23,111 nucleotides of DNA from JBCDLI01 sp038745535 (lineage in GTDB: Bacteria; Pseudomonadota; Alphaproteobacteria; Rhizobiales; Rhizobiaceae), in the NCBI GenBank assembly GCA_038745535.1, contig JBCDLI010000044.1, positions 1 to 23,111 on the forward strand. Direction: 5' to 3'. Positions within the stretch are counted from its first letter, which is position 1, and each line of letters opens with the position of its first letter. A model generated the notes under the pieces. That model was not told where the DNA came from. It did not search any database and was given only the letters and a program-made list of their open reading frames with translations. A program made the position numbers and the translations under genes. Below, one piece after another: positions 1 to 7,098 of the stretch.

Positions 1-314
1 AAAGCCATCCCGGCCACGCGATCTGGAAGCGCGACTTCAAAGGGTCGACAGGCCTTTTTTCAATCGTGCTGCGGCGGCAATCGGTAGCGGCACTCCACGC
101 TTTTTTGAATGAGCTACAGCTCTTTGGCCTTGGCTATTCATGGGGTGGATATGAAAGCCTTGCGGTGCACGTAAACCTCAGCGATCGCACGGTGTCGAAG
201 CGCGATTACGGTGGTCCGATAATTCGGCTTAACGTTGGCTTGGAAGACTTCGAGGACCTTCAGCTTGATTTAGACCGCGCCATCGCGGCTGCCGCAGTGG
301 CAGAGCAATCGTAG
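1..314 (+). CDS. metC: Cystathionine beta-lyase, C-terminal part (5' end outside window)
   Basis: The reading frame is open from the left edge (codons in phase with base 3) to the TAG at 312-314, so this is the last ~103 codons of a longer gene. The fragment reads HPGHAIWKRDF, then GLFSIVL, then GYSWGGYESL and IRLNVGLED followed by a C-terminal helix. The SWGGYESL and IRL-(H/N)-(I/V)-GLED blocks are typical of the C-terminal domain of MetC-type Cys/Met-metabolism PLP enzymes, which cleave cystathionine to homocysteine, pyruvate and ammonia in methionine synthesis. The catalytic lysine and PLP loop lie upstream of the window. The GTG at 66 is an internal valine codon, not a start. MetC is favoured over other trans-sulfuration enzymes by the SWGGYESL wording, but a close paralogue cannot be excluded from the tail alone. 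Confidence 0.85.
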   Translation, partial: SHPGHAIWKRDFKGSTGLFSIVLRRQSVAALHAFLNELQLFGLGYSWGGYESLAVHVNLSDRTVSKRDYGGPIIRLNVGLEDFEDLQLDLDRAIAAAAVAEQS

Positions 315-327
315 CTCACAGTAGATC

Positions 328-401
328 TGGAGCGGGTAGCGGGAATCGAACCCGCATATTCAGCTTGGAAGGCTGCTGCTCTACCATTGAGCTATACCCG
401 C
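328..401 (-). tRNA. tRNA-Gly (anticodon TCC)
   Basis: On the minus strand the cloverleaf starts GCGGGTA (395-401) and closes with TACCCGC (332-338), discriminator T at 331 and an encoded CCA at 328-330. The D-arm stem is GCTC/GAGC and the T-arm is GCGGG-TTCGATT-CCCGC. The anticodon loop CTTCCAA gives anticodon TCC. The anticodon stem is GCAGC/GCTGA, so the top pair (27-43) is a G-A mismatch while the other four pairs are good. It follows tRNA-Tyr by 22 bases on the same strand and is probably co-transcribed with it. It faces the metC 3' end, with no clear terminator between them. Confidence 0.96.
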
Positions 402-423
402 ATGCCGCACATTGAATTTACGA

Positions 424-508
424 TGGTGGGGGAAGTAGGACTCGAACCTACGAAGCATTACGCAGCGGATTTACAGTCCGCCCCCTTTGCCGCTCGGGAC
501 ATTCCCCC
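424..508 (-). tRNA. tRNA-Tyr (anticodon GTA)
   Basis: The minus strand shows a class II tRNA of 85 bases including an encoded CCA (424-426). The acceptor stem is GGGGGAA (502-508) paired with TTCCCCC (428-434), discriminator A at 427. The anticodon loop CTGTAAA gives GTA. A long variable arm follows the anticodon stem, as expected for bacterial tRNA-Tyr, and the T-loop is TTCGAGT. It is the first gene of a two-tRNA unit, with tRNA-Gly downstream and a TTGACA-type promoter just upstream. Confidence 0.96.
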
Positions 509-531
509 TCACCTGTGCGGTGAACTCGCGC

Positions 532-560
532 CTTATGCGCATGGCAAATATGCATGTCAA
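532..560 (-). promoter_or_regulatory. Promoter of the tRNA-Tyr/tRNA-Gly unit
   Basis: Read on the minus strand, TTGACA (555-560) is followed after exactly 17 bases by CATAAG (532-537). Transcription would begin near 525, about 17 bases ahead of tRNA-Tyr. The stretch just after the -10 is GC-rich (GCGCGAG), the kind of discriminator found at stable-RNA promoters under growth-rate control. The -35 matches consensus perfectly and the -10 at four of six positions. The link to growth-rate control is inference. Confidence 0.72.
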
Positions 561-624
561 CAACCGTCAGCAGGCCTTTTTTCATAAGCACTAGCGTGCG
601 GTCTATGAGGTGCTATGGACAGGC

Positions 625-1467
625 ATGAGCAATGATCAACACAATCAGAATGGCCACACAAAAGGCACCCGTAAGGACACCCATTACGCAAAGCTGCGGC
701 GTGCGCATCGGGATACGAAGCGCGCTGAAACTGCCGATGATGAGAATGACCGGGTTCTTCTCTACGGTTTGCACTCAGTCGCAGAGGCACTGAAGAACCC
801 CTCGCGAAACATTTATCAATTATGGGTCACCCAAAATGCCGCCAATCGACTCGGCCATGATCTGAAAACGCTTTCGTTTCCCGTATATTCGGTCCACCCG
901 AAAGAAATTGACGCCCGTGTTGGTGGAGATGCAGTTCATCAGGGCGTGTTGATTGAATGCGATCCACTTACGGCTTTCACGCTCGAAGATATCAAAGACA
1001 CGCGTTTGGTTTTGATGCTCGACCAAGTGACCGATCCCCATAATGTTGGTGCGCTGATCCGTTCGTCAGTTGCCATGGGTGTCAATGCAATCGTCACGAC
1101 AAACCGGCACTCGCCTGTAGAACGTGGCGTCCTGGCGAAAGCTGCGAGTGGCGGGTTGGAACACATCAAGCTCGTGCGCGTTCGCAATTTGGCAAATGCG
1201 ATTACCGAGTTGAACACCCGCGGATATCAAACGGTTGGTCTCGATTCAGACGCACCGGAAGATTTGGAAACTGCGGTGTCAGGCGAAAAGATCGCATTGG
1301 TGATGGGAGCAGAGGGCAAAGGAATTCGCGCTAAAACAAAAGCGACCGTGACAACGCTCGCCCGGCTCGACATGCCGGGACCCATTCGGTCTTTGAATGT
1401 TTCTAACGCCGGCGCTCTGGCACTCTATGTCGTACGCAAACAACTCTCAGCGTTAACGCCGCGCTAA
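625..1467 (+). CDS. rlmB: 23S rRNA (guanosine-2'-O-)-methyltransferase RlmB, TrmH/SpoU family
   Basis: A protein of 280 residues with the SpoU (SPOUT-fold) methyltransferase domain. The three family motifs are present: motif 1 LDQVTDPHNVGALIRS with the catalytic-site Asn/Arg, motif 2 VMGAEGKGIR, and motif 3 LDMPGPIRSLNVSNAGAL, which forms the knotted SAM site. An N-terminal substrate-binding domain (LYGLHSVAEALKNP through QGVLIECDPL) places it in the RlmB group that methylates the 2'-O of a G in 23S rRNA domain V, rather than tRNA methyltransferase TrmH. The first ~40 residues are charged, basic and probably disordered. Start ATG 625 is chosen because it begins the family-like N-terminus; an in-frame GTG at 610 would add five residues. 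GAGG at 607-610 is a rather distant ribosome site for 625. The gene is monocistronic and divergent from the tRNA-Tyr promoter. Confidence 0.92.
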   Translation: MSNDQHNQNGHTKGTRKDTHYAKLRRAHRDTKRAETADDENDRVLLYGLHSVAEALKNPSRNIYQLWVTQNAANRLGHDLKTLSFPVYSVHPKEIDARVGGDAVHQGVLIECDPLTAFTLEDIKDTRLVLMLDQVTDPHNVGALIRSSVAMGVNAIVTTNRHSPVERGVLAKAASGGLEHIKLVRVRNLANAITELNTRGYQTVGLDSDAPEDLETAVSGEKIALVMGAEGKGIRAKTKATVTTLARLDMPGPIRSLNVSNAGALALYVVRKQLSALTPR

Positions 1468-1563
1468 TCAACTGAATTGAATTTTATGGTTTTCATGGGC
1501 AAGCGCCGTAAAATGGCCATCAATAAATCATCTTCGCCCCGAAAGAATGTGAAAGGAGCTCCA

Positions 1564-2214
1564 ATGCTCAACCGTCCTATCGCCCTTGTCGCTATCGCGG
1601 CTCTTACGCTTTCCGCGTGCACGACCGATCCCGTAACCGGGCAGCCCAAAGTCTCCAATACCGCAGGTGGTGCGGTCATTGGGGCAGCCGTTGGTGCCGC
1701 TGCGGGAACTCTCGCTGGCGGTGATGATCGCCGCAACGCATTGATTGGCGCTGGTATCGGCGCGCTCGCTGGTGGCGGCATCGGGGCCTACATGGATCGG
1801 CAAGAAGCAGAACTACGCCAGCAGCTTGCCGCCACGGGCGTGAGCGTGACCCGCGTTGGCAACAACATTGTATTGAATATGCCGTCCAACATCACCTTCC
1901 CGGTCAATGGTGATCAAATCGAAGCGAGCTTTGTGCCAACGCTTAATTCGGTGGGCATCGTGTTGCGGCGCTTCAACCAAACCCTGGTCAATATTTCCGG
2001 CCACACCGATTCGACCGGTGACGATGCCTCTAACCTCGCGCTTTCACAGCGTCGCGCGCAATCCGTTTCAAGCTATCTTGCCGCTCAAGGCATTAACTCG
2101 CAGCGCTTCTTCACGGTTGGGTTCGGCGAGCAGAGACCTATAGCGGACAACGGTTCGGAAGCTGGGCGTGCGCAAAACCGTCGTGTGGAAATTGAGCTGG
2201 TCCCGCTGACGTAA
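1564..2214 (+). CDS. OmpA-family outer-membrane lipoprotein with glycine zipper
   Basis: A lipoprotein of 216 residues. Residues 1-18 form a signal peptide ending in the lipobox LSAC, so Cys19 should be lipidated. Residues ~34-76 are a glycine zipper (AGGAVIGAAVGAAAG and IGAGIGALAGGGIGA), which can insert in or pack against the outer membrane. Residues ~100-214 are an OmpA C-terminal peptidoglycan-binding domain with GHTDSTGDDASN, SQRRAQSV and NRRVEIEL, including the aspartate (Asp149) and arginines (Arg163/Arg207 area) that hold diaminopimelate in this family. The layout resembles the YiaD type. The start ATG 1564 has a strong AAGGAG site (from ~1553) and gives a clean signal peptide; the frame also opens at 1477, but that would bury the signal. 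A likely role is envelope-peptidoglycan attachment. An intrinsic terminator follows directly. Confidence 0.88.
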   Translation: MLNRPIALVAIAALTLSACTTDPVTGQPKVSNTAGGAVIGAAVGAAAGTLAGGDDRRNALIGAGIGALAGGGIGAYMDRQEAELRQQLAATGVSVTRVGNNIVLNMPSNITFPVNGDQIEASFVPTLNSVGIVLRRFNQTLVNISGHTDSTGDDASNLALSQRRAQSVSSYLAAQGINSQRFFTVGFGEQRPIADNGSEAGRAQNRRVEIELVPLT

Positions 2215-2237
2215 GCGGCTGAAACTTCAGTTTGTCC

Positions 2238-2263
2238 AAGGCCTCGCTCCGCGGGGCCTTTTT
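2238..2263 (+). terminator. Intrinsic terminator after the OmpA-family lipoprotein gene
   Basis: The arms AAGGCCTCGC (2238-2247) and GCGGGGCCTT (2251-2260) form a 10-bp stem, with one T-G wobble and a 3-base TCC loop. A run of T covers 2259-2263. It lies 23 bases after the TAA and separates the lipoprotein gene from mazG. Confidence 0.87.
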
Positions 2264-2302
2264 CGTAATTGGATCGTCCTCTTACGTGATAGGTACTATG
2301 GC

Positions 2303-3115
2303 ATGAAACCTTCAAAAGATATTTCGCGCCTTCTGGAAATCATGCAGCGCTTGCGAGACCCGGAAACCGGATGTGCTTGGGATGTTGAGCAGACATTCGA
2401 GACAATTGCGCCCTACACAATCGAAGAAGCCTACGAAGTTGCCGATGCGATAGAGCGAAATGATCTAGATGATCTTGTCGATGAACTGGGCGATTTGTTG
2501 CTGCAGGTCGTGTTCCACGCCCAAATGGCGCGTGATCAAAGCGCATTCGATTTCGGTGACGTGGTGCATGCGATCACGTCGAAGATGATCCGCCGACATC
2601 CGCATGTCTTCGGTCCAGAAGGCGAGCGTAGCGCAAAGTTAGCAAAAGGAACATGGGAACGAATTAAAGCCGAGGAAAAAGCGCTTAAAGCTTCAAAAGC
2701 AGAGGCCTCCGAATCAATTCTGGACGACGTGCCGAGATCGCTTCCATCTTTGATGCGTGCGGTGAAACTTCAAAAGAAGGCTGCGACCGTCGGCTTCGAT
2801 TGGTCCGAGGCCGAACAGATTTTTGATAAAATGCACGAGGAAACGGAGGAATTGCGCGAGGCGATCTCAGACGGTTCACGAGCGGACGTGCACGAAGAAT
2901 TTGGGGACCTTTTGTTCGTGATGGCTAACCTCGGGCGACATCTAGATATTGACCCGGAGGCCACGCTTTCTGGCGCGAACCAAAAATTCAAGCGGCGCTT
3001 TGCCCACATAGAAAAGCGGGTCGAAGAGACCGGAAGTACTCTCGATGCTTCAACGCTTGAGGAGATGGAAGCGTTTTGGATTGAAGCCAAAAACGCAGAG
3101 AAAAATACTAGTTGA
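2303..3115 (+). CDS. mazG: Nucleoside triphosphate pyrophosphohydrolase MazG
   Basis: A protein of 270 residues, the usual size of two-domain MazG. The N-terminal domain has the all-alpha NTP-PPase signature: CAWDVEQTFETIAPYTIEEAYE with Glu41, Glu42 and Glu45, then DELGDLLLQVVFHAQ with Glu61 and Asp64, which bind Mg2+. A second, more degenerate copy lies at residues ~175-235 (HEETEELREA and HEEFGDLLFVMANLGRHL) and keeps its EExxD residues. MazG hydrolyses (d)NTPs to NMP and pyrophosphate, cleans the nucleotide pool, and in E. coli dampens ppGpp signalling. ATG 2303 has AGGT at 2291-2294, eight bases upstream. The 3' end overlaps the convergent hflX by eight bases. Confidence 0.93.
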   Translation: MKPSKDISRLLEIMQRLRDPETGCAWDVEQTFETIAPYTIEEAYEVADAIERNDLDDLVDELGDLLLQVVFHAQMARDQSAFDFGDVVHAITSKMIRRHPHVFGPEGERSAKLAKGTWERIKAEEKALKASKAEASESILDDVPRSLPSLMRAVKLQKKAATVGFDWSEAEQIFDKMHEETEELREAISDGSRADVHEEFGDLLFVMANLGRHLDIDPEATLSGANQKFKRRFAHIEKRVEETGSTLDASTLEEMEAFWIEAKNAEKNTS

Positions 3116-4469
3116 GTGTATGGCGCGCTTCAAAAGCACGCGCAGTATCGGTGGACATCTGCACGCTCAAATCGACAGAACCGTCGTCATTATCATTTCG
3201 GGTAACAACCATTGCGTTCTCATGCAGCCAGGCAACATCTTCAAACCGTTCGACCGGAATTGAGAAGTCACGGTGTACCAATTGACCGGAAATCTTTCTT
3301 TCAACGGCACTGAGGAGATCATTGGTCCCCTCGCCTGTGATCGCTGATACGGCAATCAGTGAACCTGAGGAGGCGTTGTGCGCGCGTTGCGCCAAGGCCG
3401 TTCGGGCTTCTTCTTTGAGAAGATCAACCTTATTGAAGACTTCGATCACGCGATGATCTTGCAGATCAATATCGAGTTCACGCAAGACTTCGTTCACATC
3501 GTCAAACTGCGCTGCGTTTTGATCGTCCGACATGTCTCGCACGTGGAGAACGAGATCAGCCTCCTGAACTTCCTCCAATGTCGCCCGGAACGCAGCGACC
3601 AGGTGTGTGGGCAAATCAGAGATGAAACCCACCGTATCTGACATGATGACCCATGTGCCGCCCGGCAGTTTTACCCGTCGCAATGTCGGGTCGAGTGTCG
3701 CAAAAAGCATGTCTTTGGCCATCACCTCCGCACCAGTGACCCGGTTGAAGAGTGTTGATTTCCCAGCGTTTGTGTAACCAACGAGCGCAACAATTGGCAG
3801 CGGCACTTTTTTACGCTTGGAGCGATGAAGCGTTCGTGTGCGGCGCACCTGCTCCAGCTCTTTTTCCAGCTTTTTGATTTTGTCACGAAGAATGCGTCGG
3901 TCGGCCTCGATCTGCGTTTCACCGGGACCGCCCAGAAACCCGGCACCACCGCGCTGGCGTTCAAGGTGGGTCCATGACCGCACAAGCCGTCCGCGCTGAT
4001 AATTCAAATGCGCTAGATCAACTTGCAGACGACCCTCTTTTGTTTGTGCGCGGCGACCGAAAATCTCTAAAATGAGTGCAGTGCGATCCAGGACTTTCGC
4101 GTTCCACTCTTTTTCAAGATTTCGCTGCTGTACCGGGGTCAGTTGATAATCGACGATAACAAGCTCCGCATCCAAATCGGTGACTTGATGCGCCCATTCC
4201 TGAACTTTTCCGGAGGTAAAAAGTGTTGCTGGTGCAATACGAGAAATGGCTGCAATATCGGCCGCCACGATATCGAGGTCGATCGCGACAGCTAGGCCTA
4301 AGGCCTCGTCAAGCTGTTCCTTCGGGGTCCGTGTCCGGTTAGATGTGTGCGAAGGGGTGCGCGCAAAGTCCGGCGTAAGCACAATTGCTCTTGTGGGTTG
4401 GACGGAGCGGTCTACTCCATTTTCGCGTTTGTTCGACGTGCTTTTTGCGTCGTTATGATGATCGTTCAA
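3108..4469 (-). CDS. hflX: GTPase HflX, ribosome-rescue/splitting factor
   Basis: A protein of 453 residues. The N-terminal HflX domain (residues ~50-215) includes the glycine-rich ERQRGGAGFLGGPGETQIE segment and a long coiled helix. The Obg/Era-like G domain has G1 GYTNAGKS (231-238), the switch region near ATLDPT, G3 DTVG (278-281), G4 NKVD (346-349) and G5 SAITGEG. HflX binds the 50S subunit and splits stalled or hibernating ribosomes. The frame begins at a TTG (4467-4469) that overlaps the hfq TGA as TTGA; no ATG or GTG lies between there and the conserved TRAIVLTPD start of the domain, so TTG is the best start. Translation is probably coupled to hfq. The C-terminus overlaps mazG tail to tail (3108-3115). 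Confidence 0.93.
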   Translation of the reverse strand: MNDHHNDAKSTSNKRENGVDRSVQPTRAIVLTPDFARTPSHTSNRTRTPKEQLDEALGLAVAIDLDIVAADIAAISRIAPATLFTSGKVQEWAHQVTDLDAELVIVDYQLTPVQQRNLEKEWNAKVLDRTALILEIFGRRAQTKEGRLQVDLAHLNYQRGRLVRSWTHLERQRGGAGFLGGPGETQIEADRRILRDKIKKLEKELEQVRRTRTLHRSKRKKVPLPIVALVGYTNAGKSTLFNRVTGAEVMAKDMLFATLDPTLRRVKLPGGTWVIMSDTVGFISDLPTHLVAAFRATLEEVQEADLVLHVRDMSDDQNAAQFDDVNEVLRELDIDLQDHRVIEVFNKVDLLKEEARTALAQRAHNASSGSLIAVSAITGEGTNDLLSAVERKISGQLVHRDFSIPVERFEDVAWLHENAMVVTRNDNDDGSVDLSVQMSTDTARAFEARHTLN

Positions 4470-4714
4470 TCGGCTTTCGCTGCGGTCTCTGCTTCAAACA
4501 TCTGAACTGGTTGTCCAGGCATAATTGTAGAGATCGCATGCTTGTAGACAAGCTGTGCGTGACCGTCTCGGCGTAACAAAACGCAAAAATTGTCGAATGA
4601 TGTGACTACGCCCGTCAGCTTCACGCCGTTTACGAGAAAAATGGTGAGAGGAACCTTCTGTTTTCTAACAGCATTCAGGAATTGATCCTGTAGGTTATGG
4701 GCGCGGTCTGGCAT
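4466..4714 (-). CDS. hfq: RNA chaperone Hfq
   Basis: An 82-residue Sm-like protein with the full Hfq core: NLQDQFLN (proximal-face Gln), the Sm1 strand set through FLVNGVKLTGVVTSFDNFCVLLRR, and Sm2 as QLVYKHAISTIMP with the Tyr-Lys-His of the U-binding proximal site. It forms a hexamer that pairs small RNAs with mRNAs. The C-terminal tail is short, as in other alphaproteobacteria. The start is ambiguous: in-frame ATGs stand at 4747, 4723 and 4714. ATG 4714 (MPDRAHNLQD) matches the usual family N-terminus, but no site has a strong Shine-Dalgarno; the 4747 start would add 11 residues (MLHCNKTRMKQ). It follows dat after a 119-base gap that may hold its own promoter, and it overlaps hflX by four bases. 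Confidence 0.95.
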   Translation of the reverse strand: MPDRAHNLQDQFLNAVRKQKVPLTIFLVNGVKLTGVVTSFDNFCVLLRRDGHAQLVYKHAISTIMPGQPVQMFEAETAAKAD

Positions 4715-4833
4715 CTGCTTCATTCTTGTTTTGTTGCAATGCAGCATTTTTAGCCGCCAAAAACAAGTTCAATGGTTTACAAAAAGTTGCCGATCAGTTT
4801 TTCGACAATAGGTGCGTGACAGCATATTCTTGA

Positions 4834-5703
4834 TTAAGCGTACACCGCCGTGCGATGGGCGTGTTTATGGAACGCACCGCGCAGCGCCCGTGACACTTCT
4901 CCGGGATGACCGTTCGCTATCGGTTTACCGTCCAGCTGAACGACAGGCATCACAAGCGTCGTTGCTGCGGTAATGAAGCACTCTCGTGCTTCCAGCGCTT
5001 CGTCTTTCGTGAAGCCTTTTTCGCGAATTTTGAGCCCCATGGCGTTGGCGGTTTCGATCGCTACTGCACGCGTTATGCCCTTCAAAATGCCAAAATCGGC
5101 AGGCCGCGTTTGAAGCGTTCCGTCTTTCGTAACGATCCAGACGTTGGTCGCGCCGCCTTCTTTCATGATGCCGTCGTTATCGACGAAAATGGCTTCAGCT
5201 GCGCCCTGCTCTTTTGCTTTTTGCCGTGCAAGCGCATTTGGCAATAGGCCAACCGATTTGATGTCCACGCGCTCCCAGCGATTCTCAGGAACGGTGATAG
5301 CAGCAACTCCATGGGCAGCCTTGTGGGCGCCGATCGCCGGATCGACACTTCGCGAGGTAACGACGACCGTGCATGGCGTGCCAGCCTCGGGAAAAACATG
5401 GTCCCGCTTTGCGACGCCGCGAGAGATCTGCATGTAGACGATCCCATCCCAGACGCGATTGCGTCTCACGGTTTCGCAGAGCACACCAGAGAACGCTTTT
5501 CTGTCGAAATCCCAGTTGATTTGCAGTTCGCTGAGTGAACGGTCAAGGCGCGTGAGATGACGAGGCATATCGATGATATGTCCGTCTTTGACTTCGCAAG
5601 CTTCGTAGATCGCATCGGCAAATTGGTATCCACGGTCTTCAACATGAACCGACGCATGCGTGTGCGGGATGTATTTTCCATTGACGTAGGCAATTCGCGA
5701 CAT
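4834..5703 (-). CDS. dat: D-amino-acid aminotransferase (class IV PLP enzyme)
   Basis: A protein of 289 residues of fold type IV, as in D-alanine aminotransferase and branched-chain aminotransferase. Lys149 in VDIKSVGLLPNALARQ is the PLP-binding lysine; KEGGATNVWIV and ILKGITR bind the cofactor phosphate. The substrate side favours the D-enzyme: Tyr33 with the motif GYQFADAIYE, and Arg100-x-His102 (VAKRDHVFP), correspond to the Tyr31/Arg98/His100 carboxylate trap known from Bacillus D-amino-acid aminotransferase. It would interconvert D-alanine/2-oxoglutarate and D-glutamate/pyruvate and feed peptidoglycan precursors. The ATG has AAGGGG overlapping the trkA stop (TAAGGGG) and lies 12 bases after it, so it is in the ntrY-ntrX-trkA transcript. 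Confidence 0.87.
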   Translation of the reverse strand: MSRIAYVNGKYIPHTHASVHVEDRGYQFADAIYEACEVKDGHIIDMPRHLTRLDRSLSELQINWDFDRKAFSGVLCETVRRNRVWDGIVYMQISRGVAKRDHVFPEAGTPCTVVVTSRSVDPAIGAHKAAHGVAAITVPENRWERVDIKSVGLLPNALARQKAKEQGAAEAIFVDNDGIMKEGGATNVWIVTKDGTLQTRPADFGILKGITRAVAIETANAMGLKIREKGFTKDEALEARECFITAATTLVMPVVQLDGKPIANGHPGEVSRALRGAFHKHAHRTAVYA

Positions 5704-5715
5704 GTGCTGATCCCC

Positions 5716-7092
5716 TTAGAAGAATTCGATACTCACCCTAAATAACTGCTCGACTGTGCTCACATACTCAGACGCCGCAAACACAACGACCCGATCCTTG
5801 GTTTCTATCACGGTACTGCCGTCGGGCTTGATGACTTCATTGTCACGGAATATTGCCCCAATTCGGATACCATCGGGTAAATTTAGTTCGCGCAGTGGCG
5901 TGCCGACGAGTGGCGACGTTTCTAGCGCTTCCGCCTCAATCGCCTCTGCGGCAGCTCGTTGAACCGTATGGACCTGTTTGATCCTGCCACGGCGCACATG
6001 CTGCAATACTTTGGAGATCGTGACGGACCGTGGATTGATGTGAGCGTCGAGCCCAAGTGTGTTGGTGAACGACTGGTATCCCGGATTGTTGATGAGCGTC
6101 ATCGTGGCTTCGCAGCCCATCTTCTTGGCCATCGCCGAGGTCAGCACGTTGACCTGATCATCATTGGTCAGTGCGACCATCAACTCGGTGTCTTGGATGT
6201 CAGCTTCCAGCAGCAACGATTGGTCGAGTGCTGAGCCGTGGAGCACAATGGCCCGCCGCAGGCGCTCGGCCACAAATTCGGCTCGCTTCCTGTTGCTCTC
6301 AATAATCTTGACGTTGATTTTAGAGCCGCGTTTTTCCAGTTGGCGAGCCGCATAAAGCCCGATGTTGCCACCACCGGCGATGAGAATGCGCCGTGCTTCG
6401 CGTTCCTCGTGGCCAAACAGCGACAGTGTGCGGCGGACTTGCCTCGAAGATGACACCACGTACACCAAGTCGTTCGCGATCACCTGATCGCTTGAACGTG
6501 GAATGAATAGCTTCTCGTTGCGCGCCACGCCAACAACCGTCGCTTCCAAATCAGGGAAAAGTTCGGATAACTGGCTAAGCGGTGTGTTAATGACCGGGCA
6601 GTCTTCGCTGCAATCAATGGCCATCATCGTGATGTTGCCGTCTGCAAATTGCACCACGTCTGTTGCGCCGGGAAGCGCGATACGGCGTAGAACAAGTTCA
6701 CCGACTTCGCGTTCGGGCGAAATCACCACGTCGATTGGCAGATTATCGCGCGCAAACAGCTGTTGGTATCGCGGAGCGAGGTAGGATTGTGCACGTATTC
6801 GCGCAATTTTCGTCGGGGTGTCAAAAATGGAATGGGCAACCTGGCAGGCGGACATGTTCACTTCATCGAAGAGCGTCACAGCCACCAGCATGTCTGCCTC
6901 ATCTGCTCCCGCCTGCGCGAGAATGTCAGGGTGACTGCCGTTGCCGACAAAGCCGCGAACATCCAAGGTGTCTCGAATTTTGCCGATCAACTCGGCTGAC
7001 TTATCAATGACAGATACGTCGTTGGACTCGGCCGCTAAGCGTTCTGCAATGCCGTAGCCGACCTGACCAGCACCGCAAATGATAACGCGCAT
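5716..7092 (-). CDS. trkA: Trk potassium uptake regulatory subunit TrkA
   Basis: A protein of 458 residues made of two tandem RCK units, the standard TrkA plan. The first Rossmann nucleotide site is GAGQVG (7-12), with the acidic VIDKS after strand 2; the second is GGGNIG (240-245), with IIESN. Each is followed by an RCK_C domain (about 140-220 and 370-455). TrkA is a cytoplasmic NAD(H)/ATP-binding ring that gates the TrkH/TrkG membrane channel; no trkH is in the window. ATG 7092 starts six bases after the ntrX stop. Its position after ntrYX is conserved in many alphaproteobacteria and suggests common control of potassium uptake with the NtrYX regulon. Confidence 0.94.
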   Translation of the reverse strand: MRVIICGAGQVGYGIAERLAAESNDVSVIDKSAELIGKIRDTLDVRGFVGNGSHPDILAQAGADEADMLVAVTLFDEVNMSACQVAHSIFDTPTKIARIRAQSYLAPRYQQLFARDNLPIDVVISPEREVGELVLRRIALPGATDVVQFADGNITMMAIDCSEDCPVINTPLSQLSELFPDLEATVVGVARNEKLFIPRSSDQVIANDLVYVVSSSRQVRRTLSLFGHEEREARRILIAGGGNIGLYAARQLEKRGSKINVKIIESNRKRAEFVAERLRRAIVLHGSALDQSLLLEADIQDTELMVALTNDDQVNVLTSAMAKKMGCEATMTLINNPGYQSFTNTLGLDAHINPRSVTISKVLQHVRRGRIKQVHTVQRAAAEAIEAEALETSPLVGTPLRELNLPDGIRIGAIFRDNEVIKPDGSTVIETKDRVVVFAASEYVSTVEQLFRVSIEFF

Positions 7093-7098
7093 AGTCGC

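Noticed and set aside
387..587. A 66-codon plus-strand frame across the tRNA genes
   Set aside because: It is antisense to tRNA-Gly and tRNA-Tyr, which explain the sequence fully.
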